The notes: generated from the letters alone by a model not told the origin. Shown: positions 9,990 through 22,799, counted from the first letter of the stretch. The stretch is 64,000 nucleotides of DNA from Bettongia penicillata ogilbyi (GCA_023548195.1 JAJHZJ010000082.1:1698273-1762272), one strand, 5' to 3'. Numbers and translations: made by a program.

Positions 9990-10357
9990 CCTTACTGTTC
10001 ATTGAACAAGCAATATGTCTCCCAATGCCATGAATTTTCATTGACTGTCCTTTGTGCCTAGAGTTTTCTCCCCATTTGCCTCTGCCTCTTGCTTTGAGTC
10101 AGCTAACATCCCACTTTCCGCCAGAAGCCTTTCCCATACTCCATCAGCGCTAGTACCTTCCCTCTTAAATTACTTCCCATTGATCCTGTATATATTTTAT
10201 TAAACCTTGGATATTTGTATATTTTTCCCCCACTTCCCACAATAGATTGTAAGCTTCTTGAGGTCAGAGACTGCTTTTGTTTTTATTTATATCCTTTATA
10301 CTTAACACAATTTTAGGCATGTAGTAGGTGTATAATAGAAGTTTGTTGACTTGATTC
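9990..10357 (+). repeat. LINE-2 3' end
   Basis: Typical L2 3' sequence: 'tagattgtaagcttcttgag', then 'gacactgctttt'-like sequence, 'cctttatacttaacacaa', 'catgtagtaggtgtataata', 'tttgttgactt'. The upstream half corresponds to the C-terminal part of L2 ORF2 and is highly decayed. Confidence 0.8.
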
Positions 10358-10660
10358 AGGTGCCCCTTCCTACAGGAAGCCTTCCCTGATACACACACAC
10401 ACACACATACATGCTTATGTACACATATATACATGTATACATTTTATATATATATTTAACACTCTCTCCCTCTTGAAATTATTTAGTAATTGTATAATTA
10501 CTTGTATAATATTGGTAATTACATATCTGTGTACATGTTGTATTCCTCCCATGTCAGTAGAACATGGAGTTCCTTGAAGGACTGTTTTATTTTCACTTCT
10601 TTATTTGTAGTGCCTAGTAAAGAGTAGCTCCTGTGCTTGAGATGTTTGTTGAATCAAATT
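10358..10660 (+). repeat. Second LINE-2 3' end with (CA)n expansion
   Basis: It begins 'ccttcctacaggaagccttcc', contains a CA/TA tract at 10391-10450, and ends 'gtgcctagtaaagagtagc' and 'tgtttgttgaat'. It lies in direct tandem with the preceding L2 end. Confidence 0.7.
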
Positions 10661-13600
10661 AAAAATGTCGTTTCTAAAGTGAAATTTTGGTGACAAGTTG
10701 TGTTTTCCCCCCTGAATTATCTCAGCATCAAAATTACTGTTAGCAAGACTACCAACAGAATAAAATAATTTACCTGAATTGCTATCCACAATGTATTCTC
10801 CTCAGTTTAAGTCTAGATATGTATGTGTTTAGCCATTTGGTAGCATCTTGAAAGCCCAAAGCAAGCTTTTGAGACCAAATATTCAGCCTCTTCCAAATAA
10901 AGTTAAGAAAAAAATCCAAACATTTGGCTCTTTCCTCTTCTTTCCATGCCTGTGGGTGTTAGAAACAACATACGAGTGATACTTTCGTTATATACTTTGG
11001 TGCTGAATTTATGATTATTTTTTAAAGATCTGAATCTTGGCAAGAGCATTGGCCCTTGATTGTGACAGGTCTCAAATGTTCCTAGATTTTTTTTGTCTGT
11101 GAAAATCTAGGCATCTTAGAATATACACACATATGGTGAGGATGGCAGGCTACCAATCAAAAGAGGGTGAAGGTTTCCAGGAAGCTTGATTCCAACAGGA
11201 GATTGCATGTATTAAAGGGAACCAGTCATCTCTTAAGTCTTGAAACTTTCAAGACTTGCATTGTAGAACACCCTATCACAAGCAAAGTTCCACCATTTCC
11301 ACCAGCAATAAAACCTGAGAGGCAAGAACTCAAGTTTTGAAACTTATTTTGGAACATTTCCTCTAATCTGTACTTACTGTACCGTTATACTCCTTCACAA
11401 ATTTCCCAGGGCCAATTAATCCCTTACGTACTTTCTGAAAGCTTACCTGTTTCTCTCATCTCACTATTAATGACAAGACTGCCCGCAGCATTATCCAGTT
11501 CCTGAAATCAAACATGAGCTGTACACAGGCTCCAGCCCTAAATTAAATATTAGAGCCACACAGGCAAAAGACTCAGAGGGTACTGTTAAGGATATATATC
11601 TGTCACTGATTTTGTGATAGTCTCATATTCATCTAGTCATTTGACATTTATCTGTGCCTAAGATCTCAGGCATCTTGCAACATATCCTAGGACATGAGAC
11701 TTTCTGTCACCCTCTTTAATTCTAACCAAGCTAGACTACCTTCTTTATTGTAAACTTGGCATTTCATCTCCTAACTCTGAGAATGTAAACACTGGCACAC
11801 AACAAAAGCTACCTAAGGAGTCTGCTTCCTTTAAACTGCCCTTTCCATAAATGTCTCAGCTGCCATTCTTCTGTCTTGATTATCAGCTTTCAGGCTAAAG
11901 GATGAAAATTGATTTAAGAACTGATTATTGGGATCCCTTGCTTATTTTCCACTGTTAAATACTTTGTTACAAGAGACTTCTCATGAAATAGGTCAAATCT
12001 GTTATAGTAGAATTTGAGGGTGGTTCGAGAAGTTTAGTACTCACCAATCTGGATTCTTGAGGTTGAGGGTGGATAATAGCCAGAAATCAATTAAGAGTGA
12101 AGTAAGAAGCCATTTATTCTGGTCAATGAGGGTAGGTGCCAAGAGAGAAAGTAGCTATCATGAGACTGGCATAAGAGGTTCCTTGTGTATAAATGGTTAG
12201 GGTAACATTCACAAGCTATTTGATGTATCATATAAAACAAAGAAAATAATTGATTAAATGTAGATGGCTGTATGAAAAATAGTATACTTGGAGAAAAATG
12301 TATAGTGTTAATTACAGGAGATGGATAAGGGTGTTTTCTGAGTATAACTAGTCTCACTAAATCAACGAAAACTGTCCAATAGGCCAGAAAGGCAAAACTT
12401 TTCCAGGACTCTGGAATCCTTCACCTTCAACAGCTTAGTATTTTTGTACAGATAAGAGGCAAAAAGGAGACAATGAAGACACTAGCTCTTGTCAGTGATC
12501 TAACTGGCTGGCTTTGCTGTTCATTAGAAGATATTTAAAGTAACATGATTTATATAGAACAAAATGGACTCAGCATGCTTTGAAACAAGGCTATTCATAA
12601 GGAGAGGAGGGTCCTATGTGTTATGCAGGGTCAAGGAAGATCATGGTGCCATAGAAGGGGTTTGGTAAGAAATGTTAAGACCAGAGTGGCTAGGAGGCTC
12701 ACTGGAAGCTCTCTCCCCCTCAGGAGGCTTGCTGAAATCAGTGTCTAGGCCATCCATGGATGATAATTTTTTTTCACTTCTCCTACACCGTTAATGTTTG
12801 TAATGTAAAAACAAAACACATTGATTTAAAAAAAATACACCTTTAATGTGAAAAGCAAATACCTTCATTGTGAGAGGAGAGCTGATTCTCTCACTGTGGC
12901 TATAAGCAGCAGCTACTATCTCTCTGTCCCTAGAGTTCCATTGATTATAATAACGCTAGGTACTATGGGAAATACAAAAGATAGGATAGTGTCTTCTCGA
13001 AGAAAACATAATTTAGTTCAGAAAACACAAACACATTTCTAAAAAGTGATCAATTAAATAACCAAGTGCGTAGATTCACTTCACTACATCTTGCCATCCT
13101 CATCTTGGGTAAGTAACCTCACATCACAGGGTCTCTAACTCACCTATAAAGAAAAAAATAAAAGGAAAAACTTAAGCTAAATTCGGTCTAGCTTCTACTC
13201 TAAATCCATGATTCAGTAAATTTAACACGTCTTCATTACAGTGAGCAAGTCCATGGTATGGCTTCTGGATAGTATCCCTTCCACTCTGTAGAATTCAGAG
13301 GAAGTCATTCCTCACTTGTAAATGATCATCATTCAGTGTTTCTATTCTAATATTTCTGTGTCCTCACATTGTTTGCCTTCACATATGTTATATGTCTTTA
13401 AGAAGAAACTTCTGGATTCAAGTCCATGTCTTTATATTTATCTTTGTGACATGAAGTTAGGGGTTTGTTAAATGTATTTAGCTGATGATGTCTTTGTCAG
13501 GGCAGGGATACCCCTATTTTTTCATGTAATATTGTAATGGACTCAGATTTCTTTGTGTAGGGTCTTGCACATAGTAATGAATGGATTCGGTCAATCTACT

Positions 13601-15300
13601 TAGATTTTTCTGCTTTGGACTTAGAATTCAAATTAAGAAAGTTCTGGTAAAGAAAGACTTAAAAAATGAAGTATACAACACTGATATGTGTATAAAAGAT
13701 CCTTTTCCCCCTCTATAGAACACATTGACCCAAAGAATAAAAAACTTGAACGTTAGCAGTTTGGATACTAAGCTGGGTTGCCAGAAAGTAGCCTCATTCC
13801 TGCCTCATAAATTTAATAACTAGGGGTCAACCAAGCCTTAGTGCTTTGGTGGCTCCTTTTAACCCACTGCAATAGAACTTCTAACTCGACCTTCCAGCCT
13901 GAGCTGTGGAGATATCCTTAGAGATGAACAAATAGGAAACCAAATGCCTTTTGAAAAGGGGGGTTAGACCAGCTGCCTTGTCCTTATAAGATAGATCACT
14001 GTTTCCAAACATATTTATCCAGTTTCCTGAGCTCTCTAAGAAACAGAAAGCTTGTTTAATGCCAATTTCATTGGATTGAGCAAAGACAAGAAATATAGAA
14101 ATCTGTGATCTATGATCAGAATTGTTTCAAAATAGGATTTTATTTTACAGTTTTTCTTCTGGGCATCACTATCTCTTTAAAGTACATATTTATTCATTTT
14201 ATTCAGGTCTCTGGGCTGGCGATTGCCAAGTGCAATGACTCTCCAGGGAAGAACAAGACTGTGAGGGAAAGAGAAGCCTGAGGATCTTTGGGCCTGTTTG
14301 TGAGGTATACAGGTCCTATGTTTTCTAAATGAAGGATTGGGGTGTCATACGAGCAAAATAGAAATGGCAAAGTAACTTTCATGTCTGTAACTGGAAAACA
14401 GTAAGCTGGGAAGACTTAGAAGAGGTCTTATTTATGAAGCAGAATGGAGTGGGGGGGGAGTTACAAGAAGTCCATAGTTTCATTAAAACCATCTAAGCCA
14501 AATCTTGGGAGAGTGGCTGATAGGGCCTGACTCTAACCCTTATTTTATTTTTAAAACATTGTAGGGAGAAGAATCTCACATCGCTACTGACAGCTCTATC
14601 ATGGTAGCTTCACTGAGGAATTTGCATGCAAATGTCTGGCTAACTCTTTCAGCAAATCTATCTCTGTTCAAAACTAGTAACTGCAATCTTGAGACAGGCA
14701 ACAAAATCATTCTGGCTCGCACCCTTTCAGACTGACATACTTGAAAAGAGAGAAGGGATGCCTTTGAAAGAAAAGACAAGCTTGGGAGCTGATGCATGTG
14801 GTGTTGAGTATGAATAGGAAATCTTGGCTTAGCTTTGCTCTATTTCTCCAACTGCTTACTTCCTTCACAATCACCATGCTGTTATCAAAATCATTCTTGA
14901 GGTGTTCGGTTTTTATCCCTAGTCAGGGATCCACAATTCTATGTCAGCTATCACTTTCCTTAAAGGGGACTGTCTTACTTCACATCTGAAGTATTCCTTC
15001 CACTCCTATTACATCACACAGACTGTACTCAGGTATGCCTTCTGAAAGTATATTCCAGATTCTCTGTCAATTCAAATACTACTACAATCTTTGATTAAAA
15101 ATATAAAAAAAAGCAAATATATAGACTGGAATCCCCTCTCTCAAATCAACATGGACCAACTCTTTATTTATAGGACGATTAAGTCTCTCTTCCTAATTAA
15201 AGCCCTCCCTGAGGATTGCAACCCAAGGGTGAGATTCTCTTCTAAACTTCTGGAGCTCTCTTTACATTCCTTGTTTGATAAATATCATGTACTTCCTCTT
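10661..15300. other. Mostly unique DNA
   Basis: Apart from the exon-like segment at 11447-11501, no repeat family, RNA gene or coding domain was recognised over 4.6 kb. Short open frames such as 12091-12357 and 14576-14797 lack identifiable motifs. Isolated donor-like sites (for example GTGAGTAC on the minus strand near 12040) have no convincing partner exon. Confidence 0.45.
11447..11501 (-). other. Exon-like 55-bp segment B (candidate duplicated exon)
   Basis: Flanked on the minus strand by TTTCAG and GTAAGC. It reads ELDNAAGSLVINSEMRET in the same, only open, frame as segment A. The two differ at about 10 of 55 bases, several of them silent, and the similarity extends about 25 bp into the acceptor-side flank. 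Separation is 3.1 kb in direct orientation. The family is not recognised. Confidence 0.3.
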
Positions 15301-15304
15301 ATTG

Positions 15305-15445
15305 TTAGTTAACTTTTCAAATGCATGTGTCTAAATTCCTTACATGAAATCTAGATTGTAAACTCTTTGAAAGCAGGGACCATGGCTTATACTTTTTGCA
15401 TCCCTACAATAGTGGGTACAATGAATATTGATTAATTAATAGCTG
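15305..15445 (+). repeat. LINE-2 3' end fragment
   Basis: 'tagattgtaaactctttgaa', 'agcagggaccatggctta' and 'gtgggtacaatgaatatt' follow the L2 3' pattern. Confidence 0.65.
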
Positions 15446-16059
15446 CCAAGATGTGTATCCTGTGTGAAATATGGGACTTTGCTGCTAAAATGAATAGTAA
15501 AGACATGGTAGCATAGTAGAAGGGACACAAAGAGGATTTACCCTGTCCAATTTTACCTAGCATTGATTTCAACATCTGGAGCAACCTAAAGTCCTTCTTC
15601 TAGTAGTAACTGGAGAATGTCAGTCTCAATGGCAACGAATGCTCATTTCTTCTAAATTCTTGGCCCTTTGTGTTCACTATGAATGCCAGCATCAATTTGA
15701 CCAAATAGAAACCTTCACTCATTAAATTTGAGTAGGGACTAGTTTAAGTGATAAGAGCCAAACACCTGGAACAAGAAATGGAAACAATGAGACAGAAATC
15801 AGTATGAGGGGGCAAGTTTGGGAGCTGGATTATGGATAGAAGATAAAAGTCAGGCCAGCAATGAACCTAGGATGACAACTGGTAGATGAAGAATTAGAAT
15901 CACAGAATGAGAGAACCAGATGGGATTTTAGAGGGACAGATTTATTCTTTGTTGCTCCAGAGTAGGACCAATGGGTGGAAGTAGGACAGAGGAGCAGATG
16001 TGGGTGCTGTGTAAAAGATACATTTCCAGACTTCAATGATAACAAACAGTTTGATAGCT

Positions 16060-16240
16060 TGACATAGAGCCGTGAAAAGGGCAATGCATTTGTAGTTAAG
16101 GGAATCACAGGTCTACCATTTACCTGTGGCACCTTAGGCAAATCATTCAGCCTCCTTGGACCTCAGTTTTCTTACGTATAAAATGAAGGAGTTAGACAGT
16201 TTTTGAAGTCCCTTGCAGTTTTAAATGTTTCATTGAAAAT
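16060..16240 (+). repeat. MIR
   Basis: 'gtggcaccttaggcaaatca', 'cctcagttttcttacgtat' and 'gaagtcccttgcagtttt' in MIR order. 15446-16055 and 16241-16870 are otherwise unique with nothing recognised. Confidence 0.8.
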
Positions 16241-16869
16241 GTTCAACAGAGATGGGTTGGTCGTTTATCAAGGGTATTATTGAAAGAAATGAGCCATCCC
16301 TCTGATAGGGAGTCAGATTAGATGTGGTCTTATCATTTTTGACTTGTCTCCGGGGAAGGTTGAGATTTGAAGAGGGAATTGGCTGTCCTTCAGATCAGAG
16401 TATTTACCTTGGGGGAAAGGAGAATGGGGTGGATTAGTAGACTGTATTGTTTACCAAAGATGCAAAGGGAGGAGATTTTGCAATGCACTAAACCTAGGTT
16501 CTCTTCTCCCTCAAACCTACTTGACTTAGTAATCTCAACCTAAGTTCTTCAGATAGAAAGAGAATGAGAGAAAACTTACCTGTGAAGTCAGAAGAGTCTT
16601 TGAGAAGGGCTTAAAGATCTGCCCAGGTAAAACAAGTCACGGTTTTCTAACAGAAAGATCAAGTGCTAACAGAGATACGAAGAACATGAATAAAGGGAGA
16701 ACACTGTGCTTTCCTCCAATTCTGTTTTTGGCAGTGTTACTCTGGAGCTGCCTGTAGATTTAAACTAAACAATCCCCCTAAGACCCATCCTACAATTTCA
16801 CCAGTTGAGTAGAAGGACAGATGGTCTCCAAAATGCCTTCATTCTGTTAGCATCAATAGTCTAGGCTTT

Positions 16870-17010
16870 CTCCCTCACTGTACAGAAATTGAAGCCAAAA
16901 TTTGACTTACCCAAGCCAACCAAGCTCCTAAATGACAGATCTATGTTTGAAATGAAATTTCCTGATGTCTAGTGCAATATGTTTTCTACTCTATCATGCT
17001 TTTATTCTAG
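16870..17010 (-). repeat. MIR, decayed
   Basis: Reverse MIR core remnants: 'cagaaattgaagcc', 'gacttacccaagcc', 'atgacagatctatgtttgaa', 'ttctactctatcatgc'. Confidence 0.55.
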
Positions 17011-17314
17011 TTGTTCTAACTAGTATGGAAATCTAAACCTAAGGCCATAACTCACATGGAAGGCCAGGCCTAGAAAGTTCAATCACTGAGTCAATGAGAA
17101 GGCAGAACATAAATAGGCTCTGGTATCTCTGCCCATGTTTGCAGAGAGCTGCCCAGCTGTCTGAATATGTGGTAGAGGTCATTTTTATCTGACTTAACAG
17201 TTTCCTCTGTCTCATCAGTTGTGGATGAGGCAGTCAGGCTCTAACAACCACTGGAACTGAAGTCCCTGAGACAGCCCTGTTTCAGAGATCCCTTTTTTGA
17301 GCATGTCTTGTCCA

Positions 17315-19165
17315 GGAATCAGTCAGTTAAAAAACATTTATTAAGCTCCTACTATATGCCAGGCGTTGTGCTAAGTACTGAGGATGTAAAAAGAGACAAA
17401 ACACAGCCCCTGCCCCCAAGAAACTTACAACTGAATGGAGGGATGGAGGAACCATATGCAAACAAATATATCCAAAGTAAGCTATAGGCAGGATAAATAA
17501 AAAAAATAATAATTAACAGAGGGACTGCCCTAGAATTAAGAGTGGTTGGGGAAGGCTTTCAGTAAAAGACAGGATTTTAGTTGGGACTTGAAGGACACCA
17601 GGGAAGGACAGAGGAGGGGAAGAATTCCAAGCTTAAAATGATATCTCCTTGAAAGTTACAATATATACATATATATATTCCATACTAAGAAAAATTTTTT
17701 AAATTCAGGAATTATTTTTTATATTTCTTTAAATTTAAATAAAAATTTTATTCATTCTGATTATTTCTACTTTCTTCATATTTTTTATTTGCATCATTGT
17801 TTTCTTCTTTATTTTATGAACACTATGATTATAGATCACATACAGAACAACCAGAGAAAGTGCCCAGAGGCAAGGGATGGAATGTCCTGTTCATAAAAGA
17901 GTGAGGAGGTCAATGACACTAGATCGAAGAGTGTATGTTGGGAAGTAAGGTATAAGTAGACTGGAAAGGTAGGAGGGTCTAGGTTATGAAGGGCTTTGAA
18001 TGCCAGAGGGCTTTGTATTTGATCCTGCAGCCACTAGAGTTAATGAGTAAAGGGATGACATGATTGGACATATGTTTTAGGAAAATTACTTTAGTGACTG
18101 AATGGAGGATGGATTGGAGTGAGAAGAGACAAGGCAAGGCAGACTCACCAGGAGGCTATCAGAATAGTCTAAGCATGAGGTCAGGAGGGACTGCGCTAGA
18201 ATAATTGTGGTGTTAGAGGAGAAGAGAGTGACTATTGAAGAGGTGTCACAAAATTGAAATCCACACTCCTTGGCAACAGATTGAATATGGGAGTTGGGAG
18301 ACTGAGGAATCCAGGATGACTCAAGTTGTGAGCCTGAGGGACTGGGAGGGTAGTGTTGCTTGCTGCAGTAATAGGGAAGGTGGAGAGGAGGGGCAAGATA
18401 GCAGGGTCAAAAATGAATTCCATTTGGCATATATTGAGTTTTTTAAAATGTCCAGTGAACATCTAGTTCAAGATATCTGAAAGGCAGTTGGAGAGACGAA
18501 ACCGGAGATCAGCAAAGAGTTTGGTCAGGATAGGTAAGTTTGAGAATCATCAGCACAGAGATGATACTTAAATTGATGGGAGCTGATGAGATTACTAAAT
18601 CAAGTAGATTTGAAGGAGAAGAGAACCTAGGGCAGAACCCTGAGATTCACCCACCATTAGAGGGTGTGATTTGCAAGAGGATCAAACAAGGAGACAGAAA
18701 AGGAGCAGTCAGGTCTGAGGAAAATCAAGAAAGTGTAGTGTTCGAGAAACCCTGAGAGAAGAAATTATCAGAGAGGAGAGAGAGATCAACAACATCCAAG
18801 GCTACAGAGAGGTCAAGGAGAATACACATAGAGAACAAGCCATTGGATTTGGCAACTACCAGGTTAGTAGGCAACTAAAAATGATGAAAAGAGCTGTTTA
18901 GTGCAATGATGTTAAGAAGAGAATGAGAAGGGAGCAAGTGGAATCGTTTGTTGTACATAGCCTTTGTGAGGAGTTTCACTGCAAAAGGCAGAAGAGATGT
19001 GGGAAGTTAGCAACGATGGGAGGATCTAGAGAAGTATTTTTTTTTTCTTCCAGATAGGGGAAACATAGGCATTTTTGTAAGTACACAGGGAAAGACTGAA
19101 AATAAATGAAAGAATGTCTTTATACGCAGAAGACAAAGGACCAGTATTTAAGAATACCTTGAAGG
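17315..19165 (-). mobile_element. LINE-2 fragment with ORF2 remnant, interrupted by an inverted-repeat arm
   Basis: The plus strand begins with the reverse complement of an L2 3' end ('acatttattaagctcctact', 'atgccaggcgttgtgcta'). It continues into sequence whose minus-strand translation at 18232-18462 shows L2 ORF2 C-terminal features (FPIT..SNTTLPV.QA.NL, then LSLPTPI). The reading frame is broken. Expected L2 sequence between 'gaattccaag' and 'aaccagagaaagtgcc' is interrupted by the 214-bp arm at 17632-17845. Confidence 0.75.
17632..17845 (+). repeat. Left arm of a perfect 214-bp inverted repeat
   Basis: Every base of 17632-17845 matches the reverse complement of 19522-19735 (checked by eye line by line; same length, no gap). 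It runs from CTTAAAATGATATC to CACATACAG. The arm is AT-rich and interrupts LINE-2 sequence, so this is probably the new copy. No obvious target-site duplication and no terminal inverted repeat within the arm. Confidence 0.95.
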
Positions 19166-19521
19166 ATCAAGCTGCATTAAGAGGCATAGTTCATTTTTTT
19201 CTTTTTTATAAGGCATAGAAAACAGATAGTAGGATTGAAATTTTTATTTCAAAGTAAAATTACAATTTTATTTTGTAACAATTGATACATCTGGATTTTC
19301 TCTTGTCAAATCTTGAATATACTTGAGGAGTCTTCTACTCCAGTCCCTTATTTTTACTGAAAAGGGAAATTATGTGTACAAAAGGGAAGTGACTGGTCAA
19401 TTTTTTTTAAATAAATTCATCTACCATTCTTTCTGTTACACTATACTGTTTCTTTTTCTAATAACCATGTTAGTCCATATGCAACAGCCATATTCCACCC
19501 CTCACCTTCCAAATCTGAGAC

Positions 19522-19735
19522 CTGTATGTGATCTATAATCATAGTGTTCATAAAATAAAGAAGAAAACAATGATGCAAATAAAAAATATGAAGAAAGTAG
19601 AAATAATCAGAATGAATAAAATTTTTATTTAAATTTAAAGAAATATAAAAAATAATTCCTGAATTTAAAAAATTTTTCTTAGTATGGAATATATATATGT
19701 ATATATTGTAACTTTCAAGGAGATATCATTTTAAG
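19522..19735 (-). repeat. Right arm of a perfect 214-bp inverted repeat
   Basis: The reverse complement of the arm at 17632-17845, with a 1,676-bp spacer. It lies beyond the end of the LINE-2 in otherwise unrecognised DNA and is the likely donor. Complete identity implies a recent duplication, gene conversion between arms, or an assembly effect. Confidence 0.95.
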
Positions 19736-20034
19736 GGCATGGCCTATATTCAGATCAATTTATTTGGCCCATAAATGCCCCCATTAGTGTCAAAGAATAC
19801 ATTGAAAACCTTCAGGCTCTATTTTAGGGAAGATTATGGGCAGTGAGTCATGCACATAGAATTTCTTCATTACATATATAGATGCTACATAAATACTGAG
19901 CCTTTTAGATGAGTTTATCTTAAAACTTTTCTCTTTTGATTTTAGATTTTTGTCTGGTGTTTGCAGGTTTCTCTTGCCCCTGGTGGGTGTAGGAAAACTA
20001 TATCATCTTCCACTCCCACACAGCTTATCCACAA

Positions 20035-20200
20035 CCAGTGAGTCAATCAACTGACAAATGCTTTATTAATAGCCACTGTCTAAGGCCCTGCGTTCTGTGC
20101 CAAGACGAATGGCTACAAAAATAAAGAAACCCTGGCTTCTACTCAAAAGGAGCTCATAGTCTAACTGGAGAGACAGAACACGCATATGTAAAAAGTAAAT
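20035..20200 (-). repeat. LINE-2 3' end fragment
   Basis: Reverse L2 3' motif: 'aatgctttattaatagc', 'ttctgtgccaagacg', 'aaaggagctcatagtctaac', 'ggagagacagaacac'. Confidence 0.7.
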
Positions 20201-20298
20201 GCATTGAGTCACACCCAGCAGATGATTAGTAATGATATATTGCATCAAACAGAATGCCAAGACAATGTTGCTATAGGGAATGGAAAAAATAACACATT

Positions 20299-20725
20299 TG
20301 TCAAGAAACATAATTTGGGCCCACTTGGGTTTATTGAGTTCATCAGCCGGGGAATCCCACCCAAAGAGGAAAAGACTCTGAACGAACAGTATGCAAGGTT
20401 TACATAGGTTGCAAGGAATGAGAACAGGATAGGGAGGATGGACAAGTCGATTGGTGGATGTCCCTGTTGGGGGGGCTTGAAGCTGATCTGGTAAAATTAC
20501 CCTTTTATCCAGTTTCAGGGTTAGGGGTTTCTGTGTAACAGAATTTGGGGTTGCTAGGTCATTTCTGAGAAGAGATTGCACAACAGAATACCATGGCATG
20601 TCTTATTTTGAGTTACTTGCATTGCAAGCACTAATTGGGGAGGACAGGCATATACAGGTGAGCAAAATGAAGCAATTCTCAAAATGGAGTAGCTCAGGAT
20701 CCACAAAAGCGCATGCCATGTGCCA
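20299..20725 (-). mobile_element. Probable solo LTR of a class I-like endogenous retrovirus
   Basis: On the minus strand the segment starts TGGCACATGG and ends TTTCTTGACA, the TG...CA boundary of retroviral LTRs. It contains a GATAAAAGG TATA-like box, and 'ggattccccggctgatgaac' followed closely by CAATAAACCC, a poly(A) signal context like gammaretroviral R regions. Flanking 4-mers (catt/catg) are imperfect, so boundaries are tentative. No internal retroviral genes adjoin it. The open frame 20066-20599 crosses this LTR and is not a gene. Confidence 0.4.
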
Positions 20726-22330
20726 CATGAGCCATGCAAACAAAGACTCCTAGCATTCATTCCTTCACTGTGGGTTGAGGCAGTCAAGGGAGGCCACAGA
20801 GATGAGATGGGAGCTGAGTTGGACCTTGACACTCCTCAGGTACAAGATCCTCATCGACGTAGTAGGGGGAAGAGCTAGATCTTCTCTTTGGGTTGTAGTG
20901 CTAGAAACAAATTGCTTGCTCTTGGACAAACTCATATATCTTAGCAGTGGCATGTGGTTCCAGCAAATTTCATTTGCACACGTGACTTCTTCCACCCATC
21001 CTGATGCATATTCCAGAGAAGCTTCTGGTAGAAGCACAATATGAGAGATTAAATCATAATGTGTCTGTGGAGAAGGTCAGGCATGTACTTATAAATCTTC
21101 CTGTGCTTCCAACATGAAGGTACATTTCAAATTATTTCCCTTCAAATGGTCTTGTTCACTCCAATATTGTTCTTGGCTGGAATAAAGACCTGTGGGGTTT
21201 GTGGAAACTGCTATGCAATTTTTCAGGCACAATATAAAACTGTCATTGAGTTGTTTAAAACTTGCTTTTTTGTTTTATATCCAGACCAACAAGGTGGCCA
21301 AGGGTTCTAAATATGCAGATTAATTAAGCATCCTGGCCAACCCCAGCCTAATAATCAACCTAGTCTGTGTTTTCTTGCCTAAAGTTTTCTATAAACAAAT
21401 CTCATTCTTTGGGGTCCCTGTGAGCACTAAGATAATTCCCTCAGCATACTTGCTTCGCAATGATAACTTTTGCCTCCAAATTGTCGCTCTTTAAGTTCTT
21501 GTTTTCAAACACAATTCACAGGTTCTCCACAGAGGAGTAGAAATGTTTTTGGTGGCCAGAGCCTTCAGCTGCCTGTTCTATAGAGCTGGAATGGGTTCCC
21601 TTTGAGCTCAGGGCATTAGCTGCTTCCCTTCCAGAGAATCAGTCAGCCCAGATTTACTCTAATTAAACATTCAATGTGACTATTTCTAGTTTGGTGCAAT
21701 GTTTCCTTTCTGACTGTGCAGAGAGAGAGCCTTGAGCTGTTAAGTATTGTTCTTAACCAGGGGAAGATGACCTTAATGAGCTGGCCCCAATCACTTTGCT
21801 GAAAGGTCAATGCTTTCTCTAGTGCTACCAGAGAAGTCATTTCAAGCCCGAATGGAATTTGACCCTTGGAGGGAACGAGGAAGAAGAAAGGAGGGAGAAA
21901 AATGCACTGTGATGATATCATCAGGAAGGAAAGTGAGAGCCTTGGTGGCACAGATTGCCATAATAGCCAAATGCAGGACCACAGGTTAAATGCAATGACA
22001 ATAACAGCCTCATTTCTTCAGGCACCCCATGTTTATTGACAATTATACAGTCTAAGGAACTGAGGCATTTCCTTTCATGGGCAAAGATATTCATTTATCA
22101 GACTTAGGCTCTTCAAAAATCTCCTGGAAGAGGGAACTTCCATTCTGTATCAGGGAAGGTAGAAGCTACCATCATTAATCCTGCTGAAATTTAGATAAGT
22201 AACCTGATTTTTAATTTAACAGTTACCCTTCTTGAAGTTATCCCAATCATTCCAACTGTTAGTACCCTTTTCCCTAAACTACTTTGTATTTAAGTACTTC
22301 ATATATGTTTATATTAACTTTAAATTTAGA
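20726..22330. other. Unique DNA without recognised features
   Basis: No repeat family or coding domain recognised. A 102-codon frame at 21643-21951 (minus) has no identifiable motif. Confidence 0.45.
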
Positions 22331-22334
22331 ATGC

Positions 22335-22450
22335 ATGTGCATATATATTTATAACACACAAACTCTCAAGATAACATATATACATATGTACACACACATA
22401 TATATATACATGTATGTATGTATCTATATATCTATATGTATGTATGTACA
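22335..22450. repeat. TA/CA/GTAT low-complexity tract
   Basis: Mixed ATAT, ACAC and GTAT runs. They explain the Tyr/Ile-rich open frame that crosses them. Confidence 0.8.
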
Positions 22451-22777
22451 ATTATCCCTTCAATATCCTAGGGATTAAGGGTGTGGTGCCCCCCATGATT
22501 TGGAAAATCCATGTAAATATTTTTGGACCTCCCTTCGTATCTGAGAAGTCTGAATTATTATGGCATTAAAAGATAAAATATGTTGATACTATATATAATG
22601 CTGTACATATACTTTATTTTCTGAGTTTTTAAACTTTTTCTGTTTTGTTTGCTGGCCTTTGTGTGTTATCTTCTGCTTCCATAAAACTCCCCCAAAACTT
22701 CCATTTAATTTCTTATGCTGACCTGTGATATATTGAAACTGTGATGGGAAAGTCATGATGTGGAAGGGATAACTGTA

Positions 22778-22799
22778 CATCCATCCATCCATCCATCCA

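Noticed and set aside
16582..16620. A 39-bp exon-like segment on the minus strand (CAG upstream, GTAAGT downstream)
   Set aside because: Only one copy, weak acceptor, no homologous partner and no linked exon; such pairs occur by chance.
20066..20599. 177-codon minus-strand open frame as a host gene
   Set aside because: It crosses the end of a LINE-2 fragment and a probable LTR, with no domain.
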